Below, piece after piece: positions 6,288 to 9,729 of a stretch of 9,729 nucleotides of DNA. The notes under the pieces were generated by a model that did not search any database, was not told the DNA's origin, and was given only the letters and a program-made list of their open reading frames with translations. Origin of the DNA: Anaerococcus sp. (GTDB lineage Bacteria; Bacillota; Clostridia; Tissierellales; Peptoniphilaceae). The stretch is from positions 1-9,729 of the forward strand of contig NZ_JAPJPG010000048.1 in assembly GCF_030825785.1 (NCBI RefSeq). Direction: 5' to 3'. Within the stretch, counting starts at the first letter, position 1. Each line of letters begins with the position of its first letter. Made by a program: the position numbers and the translations under genes.

Positions 6288-7706
6288 TTATTCTATTACA
6301 TCTTCTTTTCCAGCCTTGTATTCCTCGTTTCTCTTGATCATTTCTTTCCTATACCATAGGAATAGAGCTAGATATACAGCTATTACTACTAGAGCAATAA
6401 GTATTTGTTTTCCACCTTGTGCATTTCCTAGTCCTACAAAGTAAGCTACAAACTTTTCAACTGGTCCTTCGAGAGTTGAGTGGGTTATAAGAGCTGACTC
6501 AGATAGGCCTGCTGGAAAGGCATTTACTGATTTAGCTGCCTCTGTAGCATAAGGAGCTATCAAGGTACCTGACCATAGGAATATTGGTAACATAAATGTA
6601 CCTATAAGTATCATTCTTATGATTCTACCACGAGTTACTACTAGTAGCGCTGGTGTAAGTCCCATTGCTATTATACCACCTAATGGAAGCACCTTGTTTC
6701 CAGGAAGTATGATTGCTATTAAAAGCATAATTGGTGCTAAGATATTTGCAGCTGCCCACATTTCTGAACGTCCTGCGATAAATGGCCAGTCAAGTCCGAT
6801 ATTTAGACTACGTCCACCAAGTTTCTTGTTGGCAAAGTCTGCAATACCTTGAGATAGGGGTTCAACTGATTCGATAAACCATTGACCTATTACAGAAAAT
6901 AGTTCCAAACAAGTTGCTGCTGTAAAGGCAAGGGTGAAGGTATCCATCAAAGGCATACCTGCAAGTAATCCAATAAATAGTCCTAGATAGATTCCTATAG
7001 CTGACTTAGATCCCCAGAATCCGATTTTAGAGTTAAGCTTTGCAGCATCGAAATCGTATTTATCTAAGAATGGGAATATCTTATCGATAATCTTATTAAA
7101 TAACATGACTATTGGATTCATCATATAGTTCATGTGGGTAGTTGTCATCGGGTTTTCGTCTGGTGCATCCAAAAGATCATTAAAGGTTGGTTTCATCAAG
7201 TCTGAGTTTATAATCTTTAATACTCCTATAAATATTACTAGAAGTGTTGTTACAAGTAGACTTGCACCCATATACATAGCAAATAGACCAGTTATTGCCA
7301 AATGCCATATATCAAAAATATCAACATCCAATGTGTTAGTTTTGTTTAGTAAAAGCATAACTACATTTACTATTATCATTACCAGCAAGAAATATAAGGT
7401 GTAAGGAGATCCCCAAGTTATTGTTGCAAGAGGAGCCCAACCCACATCAGTTATACTTAATTCAATTCCTGTTCTTCCTACGAAAGCTTGCAAAGCTTCT
7501 GAGAAGCTTGAGGTTAGTATATTCATTACCGCACCAATAGCAGTAATTGAAATTGCAAGCCTAATACCACCTTCTAAGGCCTTTGAGAATTTAACTCCTA
7601 CAATTACAGATATAATTGTAAGTACCAAAAGCATGAGCACAGAAGGTATTATAATATCCATGAATTTTCCCAAATAGGTATTAGCAAATTCTATTATTCC
7701 ACTCAT
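6288..7706 (-). CDS. PTS sugar transporter subunit IIC, galactitol (GAT) family
   Basis: The membrane channel of a phosphotransferase system. At 472 residues it is close to the length of GatC, and it reads as a full-length EIIC-GAT protein. Hydrophobic segments lie at about 16-38, 48-64, 101-120, 134-164, 235-275, 318-335, 341-358, 362-385 and 434-452, followed by a charged cytoplasmic tail. A large hydrophilic region at about 168-230 and the conserved stretch LNIGLDWPFIAGRSEMWAAAN (split around residues 301-321) fit the family. It imports a hexose or hexitol, which IIB phosphorylates at C6. Members next to lacABCD in streptococci are known galactose transporters, so galactose is the likeliest substrate, but galactitol, GalNAc or galactosamine cannot be ruled out. 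GGAGAAAT precedes the ATG; IIB ends 40 bases upstream. Confidence 0.92.
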   Translation of the reverse strand: MSGIIEFANTYLGKFMDIIIPSVLMLLVLTIISVIVGVKFSKALEGGIRLAISITAIGAVMNILTSSFSEALQAFVGRTGIELSITDVGWAPLATITWGSPYTLYFLLVMIIVNVVMLLLNKTNTLDVDIFDIWHLAITGLFAMYMGASLLVTTLLVIFIGVLKIINSDLMKPTFNDLLDAPDENPMTTTHMNYMMNPIVMLFNKIIDKIFPFLDKYDFDAAKLNSKIGFWGSKSAIGIYLGLFIGLLAGMPLMDTFTLAFTAATCLELFSVIGQWFIESVEPLSQGIADFANKKLGGRSLNIGLDWPFIAGRSEMWAAANILAPIMLLIAIILPGNKVLPLGGIIAMGLTPALLVVTRGRIIRMILIGTFMLPIFLWSGTLIAPYATEAAKSVNAFPAGLSESALITHSTLEGPVEKFVAYFVGLGNAQGGKQILIALVVIAVYLALFLWYRKEMIKRNEEYKAGKEDVIE

Positions 7707-7746
7707 TTTATTTCTCCATTTTGTTAATTATTTTATATCTATTAAT

Positions 7747-8052
7747 TTACTTTAGATTTCCTTCTTTTATTATTGCTTCAACCTTATCGTAAACAGGTTT
7801 AGCCATAGCTGGCATTCTGTAAAGGATTGGACCTGCATCTACTACAGGAATATTTACATCAAATCCTAAATCAGTTTTTGAAATTTGAGCAAATATGTCG
7901 TATTTTTTAATCATATCTTCTGTGATATCCTTTATCATAACGGCATCACATTTTACTTCATAGCCCCTATTTTTCATTTCGTTTTCTAAAGCGTTCTTGA
8001 TTTGGTGACTTGAATTAACACCTGCTCCACATGCTGCTAAAATCTTAATCAT
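7747..8052 (-). CDS. PTS sugar transporter subunit IIB, galactitol (GAT) family
   Basis: A 101-residue cytoplasmic phosphocarrier that takes phosphate from IIA and passes it to the incoming sugar. The N-terminal P-loop IKILAACGAGVNSSHQI has Cys8 at the position of the phosphorylated cysteine in GatB-type IIB proteins, after a short beta strand and followed by the small-residue loop GAGVNSS. Length and the ending alpha helix match the family. The gene is preceded by AGGAGGAAATT and starts 9 bases after the IIA stop. It is part of the lacA-lacB-IIA-IIB-IIC unit, so the three PTS proteins are made together. Confidence 0.92.
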   Translation of the reverse strand: MIKILAACGAGVNSSHQIKNALENEMKNRGYEVKCDAVMIKDITEDMIKKYDIFAQISKTDLGFDVNIPVVDAGPILYRMPAMAKPVYDKVEAIIKEGNLK

Positions 8053-8061
8053 AATTTCCTC

Positions 8062-8529
8062 CTAAAAATTTTTCTCAATAAATTCGTAAATTTTATCTTC
8101 GCTATCTAAACTGAAAAGCTCTTCTATTCCTTGTGTTTTTGTAACAAAATCCATTATCTTTGCGAGAACATCAGTCTGCATTCCACCTTCACTATTTAAT
8201 ATCATGAAAATAAATGAAACATCTAATTCTTTTTCTGGATCAATCATATTATTAAAGCTTATCTTCTTGTTTAACTTAACTGGTATAACCCTAGTAACCT
8301 TACAAGCTTCCGCTTCTGTGTGAGGTATAGCTATATTAGGCAAGCTATCGCTTACAAGAGACATATCCATTCCTGTTGGATAATTCTCCTCTCTTTCTTC
8401 GACCATTTGAAGAAACTTATCATTTACTAGGTCATCAGCCTTAAGTTTGTCGTAAAGCTCTTTAAATAGATCTTCTTTGCTAGAAGCATCAGATATATAT
8501 ACATTTTCTCTTACTATAAACTCTGACAT
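8062..8529 (-). CDS. PTS sugar transporter subunit IIA (fructose/mannitol-like, EIIA_2)
   Basis: A 155-residue cytoplasmic phosphocarrier that receives phosphate from HPr. It shows the EIIA_2 landmarks EREENYPTGMDM (about 44-55) and NIAIPHTEAEA (65-75), where His70 is the expected phosphohistidine. Its fold class matches the GatA subunits that accompany GAT-type IIB and IIC. The ATG follows the lacB TAG by only 6 bases and is in the same reading frame as lacB. No ribosome binding site lies at a useful distance; the nearest AGAGGAG is about 20 bases upstream, within lacB. Translation is therefore probably coupled to lacB termination, or possibly reached by stop read-through. Confidence 0.92.
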   Translation of the reverse strand: MSEFIVRENVYISDASSKEDLFKELYDKLKADDLVNDKFLQMVEEREENYPTGMDMSLVSDSLPNIAIPHTEAEACKVTRVIPVKLNKKISFNNMIDPEKELDVSFIFMILNSEGGMQTDVLAKIMDFVTKTQGIEELFSLDSEDKIYEFIEKNF

Positions 8530-8535
8530 AACTAA

Positions 8536-9066
8536 CTAATCGTGGTATTCTCCTCTATCCCATTTATCCAAAAATTCATCAAAGAATTTATCATTAGACA
8601 CTTGGTCTTTTTCATCTTCTTTGTATTTTTCTTCTATTGCCATTAGTTTTTCTATTAGTTTCTCATTTTCTTCTGTTTTCTTGTATTCTGCATTGATAAA
8701 TGAATCTATTATTTCAAAGGCTAGGTCTCTTCCTACTATCATTCCACCAAAAGATATTACGTTGGCGTTTAGTTCTTCTTTGGCATAGATTGCTGTCGCA
8801 CAATCTCTTACTAGGGCGCAACGGGTGCCGAAGGCCTTGTTTACTGCTGTTGATATGCCAACTCCTGTTCCGCAGAGTACTACTCCTAGGTCACAATCGC
8901 CTTTTGCTACTAGCTCTCCTACTTTTTTTCCAAAGATTGGGTAGTGGGTTCTTGTGTTATCGTAACATCCTACGTCTATTACTTCATGGCCCAGACTTTT
9001 GAGGTGGTCAGATACTTCCATTTTTAGACTTGTTACTATGTGGTCACATCCTAATGCTATTTTCAT
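8536..9066 (-). CDS. lacB: Galactose-6-phosphate isomerase, subunit LacB
   Basis: LacB with LacA interconverts galactose 6-phosphate and tagatose 6-phosphate. The protein has 176 residues (LacB is usually about 171). It belongs to the RpiB/LacAB fold: IALGCDH at the N-terminus, THYPIFGKKVGEL (40-52), VVLCGTGVGIS (62-72) with the catalytic-type Cys65, NKAFGTRCALVRD (75-87), and the C-terminal KWDRGEYHD typical of LacB. These separate it from ribose-5-phosphate isomerase B, which ends earlier. TAGGAG, overlapping the lacA stop, serves as the ribosome binding site 9 bases downstream of lacA. It ends in an amber codon followed in frame by two codons and the IIA start. Confidence 0.95.
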   Translation of the reverse strand: MKIALGCDHIVTSLKMEVSDHLKSLGHEVIDVGCYDNTRTHYPIFGKKVGELVAKGDCDLGVVLCGTGVGISTAVNKAFGTRCALVRDCATAIYAKEELNANVISFGGMIVGRDLAFEIIDSFINAEYKKTEENEKLIEKLMAIEEKYKEDEKDQVSNDKFFDEFLDKWDRGEYHD

Positions 9067-9075
9067 CTTTAACTC

Positions 9076-9528
9076 CTACATCATCTTGTTGAGCATGTCG
9101 ATTCTTATTTGATGACGACCTCCGTCATAACCATGGCTTAGGAAGTTTCTTAGACAAGATTTCGCTAAATCTTCTCCTACTATTCCTGAGCCCATTACAA
9201 GAATTCTTGCTCCGTTGTGCCTTTTGGTCATTAGGGAACTTCTTTCATCAGATACTTCTGCAGCTACCATTCCCTTGTGCTTTGAGCAAGCCATATAGGA
9301 TCCTGCTCCGTATCTGTCGAGAACTATCCCTACACTTGCATCATCATTTCCTGTTGTTAAGATTCCATCAACCTCTAAAAGCTTTTCACATACTGCATTA
9401 GAGCTGTCCACGAAATCAAAACCATCTTCTGTCAAATCTTCATAAGCGATAGATTTGTTTTCTAACTCTTCGATCAAGGCATCCTTGAGTTTTAGGGCAT
9501 CCTTGTCGGAAGAAATATAGACTTTCAT
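9076..9528 (-). CDS. lacA: Galactose-6-phosphate isomerase, subunit LacA
   Basis: LacA is the partner subunit of LacB. The strongest signature is the central run GIVLDRYGAGSYMA (67-80), followed by GMVAAEVSDERS (86-97), then RILVMGS and, at the C-terminus, YDGGRHQIRIDMLNKM (134-149), all close to known LacA. Where LacB has the catalytic CGTG cysteine, this protein has DRYGAG, as LacA subunits do, consistent with the active site needing both subunits. At 150 residues it is about 8 longer than the usual 142, apparently from a slightly longer loop around 53-66. AGGAGGT sits 4 bases before the ATG. It is the first gene of its operon, about 50 bases after the predicted transcription start. Confidence 0.94.
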   Translation of the reverse strand: MKVYISSDKDALKLKDALIEELENKSIAYEDLTEDGFDFVDSSNAVCEKLLEVDGILTTGNDDASVGIVLDRYGAGSYMACSKHKGMVAAEVSDERSSLMTKRHNGARILVMGSGIVGEDLAKSCLRNFLSHGYDGGRHQIRIDMLNKMM

Positions 9529-9540
9529 AAAACCTCCTGT

Positions 9541-9575
9541 GTTTGTTTTTGTTATTTATTTATTCTTTTTGTTTG
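9541..9575. repeat. Mirror repeat in the lacA leader (possible DeoR-type operator)
   Basis: On the plus strand, GTTTGTTTTT (9541-9550) is mirrored by TTTTTGTTTG (9566-9575). As RNA the leader is A-rich and nearly G-free (CAAACAAAAA and AAAAACAAAC units). It lies between the lacA transcription start and ribosome binding site. It may serve as repressor contact sites or simply keep the ribosome binding site unstructured. Confidence 0.35.
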
Positions 9576-9584
9576 CTTATTTTT

Positions 9585-9613
9585 ATATTACATCAGAAGA
9601 AAACATTTGTCAA
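9585..9613 (-). promoter_or_regulatory. Sigma-A promoter of the lacA-lacB-IIA-IIB-IIC operon
   Basis: On the minus strand, a perfect -35 TTGACA (plus 9608-9613) and TAATAT (-10, 9585-9590) are 17 bases apart. Transcription would start near 9578 and give a leader of about 50 bases, rich in A and poor in G, before the lacA ribosome binding site. Confidence 0.87.
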
Positions 9614-9623
9614 GCGTTTTCAA
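9607..9623. promoter_or_regulatory. Possible degenerate cre (CcpA) site over the lacA -35 box
   Basis: On the minus strand TTGAAAACGCTTGACAA has a good left half of the catabolite response element (TGAAAACG), but the right half needs a one-base shift to end in the expected CA. On the plus strand CGTTTTCA is a matching half. The position over the -35 box would suit glucose repression of a secondary sugar operon. Confidence 0.4.
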
Positions 9624-9634
9624 GAAAGTTTCAA
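9608..9634 (-). promoter_or_regulatory. Phased TTGAAA-type direct repeats upstream of lacA
   Basis: Read on the minus strand, TTGAAA (9629-9634), TTGAAA (9618-9623) and TTGACA (9608-9613, the -35 box) recur at 11 and 10 bases, one helical turn each. DeoR-family repressors often bind short repeats on one face of the helix, so this is a candidate operator for the regulator at 5485-6234. Confidence 0.35.
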
Positions 9635-9642
9635 TCTATTAT

Positions 9643-9672
9643 TAGACAAATAAAAATATCCCAAGCTAATAT
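9643..9672 (+). promoter_or_regulatory. Weak candidate divergent promoter on the plus strand
   Basis: TAGACA (9643-9648) and TAATAT (9667-9672) are 18 bases apart on the plus strand, each one base off consensus. It would transcribe rightwards, away from lacA, through the hairpin at 9693-9729. No plus-strand gene is visible before the window ends, so the call is tentative. Confidence 0.3.
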
Positions 9673-9692
9673 ATAAAGGGTCTATAATAAAT

Positions 9693-9729
9693 CGTGTTGG
9701 TAGAAGTAAATGATACTTCTTTCAACACG
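9693..9729. repeat. Large imperfect inverted repeat/hairpin at the right edge
   Basis: CGTGTTGGTAGAAGTA (9693-9708) pairs with TACTTCTTTCAACACG (9714-9729) around the loop AATGA: 14 Watson-Crick pairs, one G-T and one T-T mismatch. The right arm ends exactly at the window edge, so the stem may continue. On the minus strand it is followed by ATTTATTAT, which would make a mediocre terminator for a gene upstream. On the plus strand it would be a structured 5' leader. The 9529-9692 interval holds only the lacA control region; I see no gene in it. Confidence 0.6.

Noticed and set aside
6619..9401. Other plus-strand open frames (6619-6852, 7132-7404, 8700-9002, 9207-9401)
   Set aside because: They are antisense to the PTS and lacAB genes; their Leu/Ser-rich translations are what reverse reading of A/T-rich coding DNA gives.
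8536..9528. Two ribose-5-phosphate isomerase B paralogs
   Set aside because: The pair shows LacA- and LacB-specific C-termini and the DRYGAG versus CGTG difference expected of the two galactose-6-phosphate isomerase subunits.
9635..9646. TCTATTATTAGA as an operator
   Set aside because: Only 4 base pairs of symmetry in A/T-rich DNA; it could easily occur by chance.

Overview
The window comes from a low-GC Firmicute. The evidence is A/T-rich DNA, AGGAGG-type ribosome binding sites, TTGACA/TATAAT promoters with 17-bp spacing, and proteins closest in motif to streptococcal, staphylococcal and clostridial families. A host-associated Gram-positive anaerobic coccus of the Anaerococcus/Peptoniphilus type would fit, but that is only an impression. 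Nearly all of it is one minus-strand catabolic locus of 11 genes, plus the 3' end of an unrelated plus-strand gene at the left edge.

Read in the direction of transcription (right to left), the first unit starts from a strong promoter at 9585-9613. It encodes LacA and LacB (galactose-6-phosphate isomerase) and the IIA, IIB and IIC proteins of a galactitol-type phosphotransferase system. A hairpin at 6249-6283 follows, and then a DeoR-family repressor. The second unit starts from a consensus promoter at 5429-5457 and encodes AgaS (galactosamine-6-phosphate deaminase/isomerase), a GntR/UTRA repressor, an N-acetylhexosamine-6-phosphate deacetylase (NagA/AgaA type), LacC (tagatose-6-phosphate kinase) and LacD (tagatose-1,6-bisphosphate aldolase). 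It ends at a bidirectional terminator at 470-504, shared with the convergent plus-strand gene.

The enzymes make a tagatose-6-phosphate pathway with two entrances. Galactose-6-phosphate, presumably made by the PTS, enters through LacAB. N-acetylgalactosamine-6-phosphate would enter through the deacetylase and AgaS. Both meet at tagatose-6-phosphate, which LacC and LacD turn into two triose phosphates. There is one regulator gene per unit. The agaS promoter carries a site resembling the NagR/DasR (GntR-family) operator over the predicted transcription start, which suggests that the GntR protein represses its own operon. The lacA promoter has helically phased TTGAAA-like repeats, a possible degenerate cre and a mirror-repeat leader, which are candidate sites for the DeoR protein and CcpA.

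The individual families are known. The items most worth a second look are the two-entrance architecture, the single in-frame amber codon between lacB and the IIA gene (which has no ribosome binding site of its own), the operator candidates, and an unexplained large hairpin at the right edge. I saw no mobile elements, CRISPR arrays, tRNAs or rRNAs.
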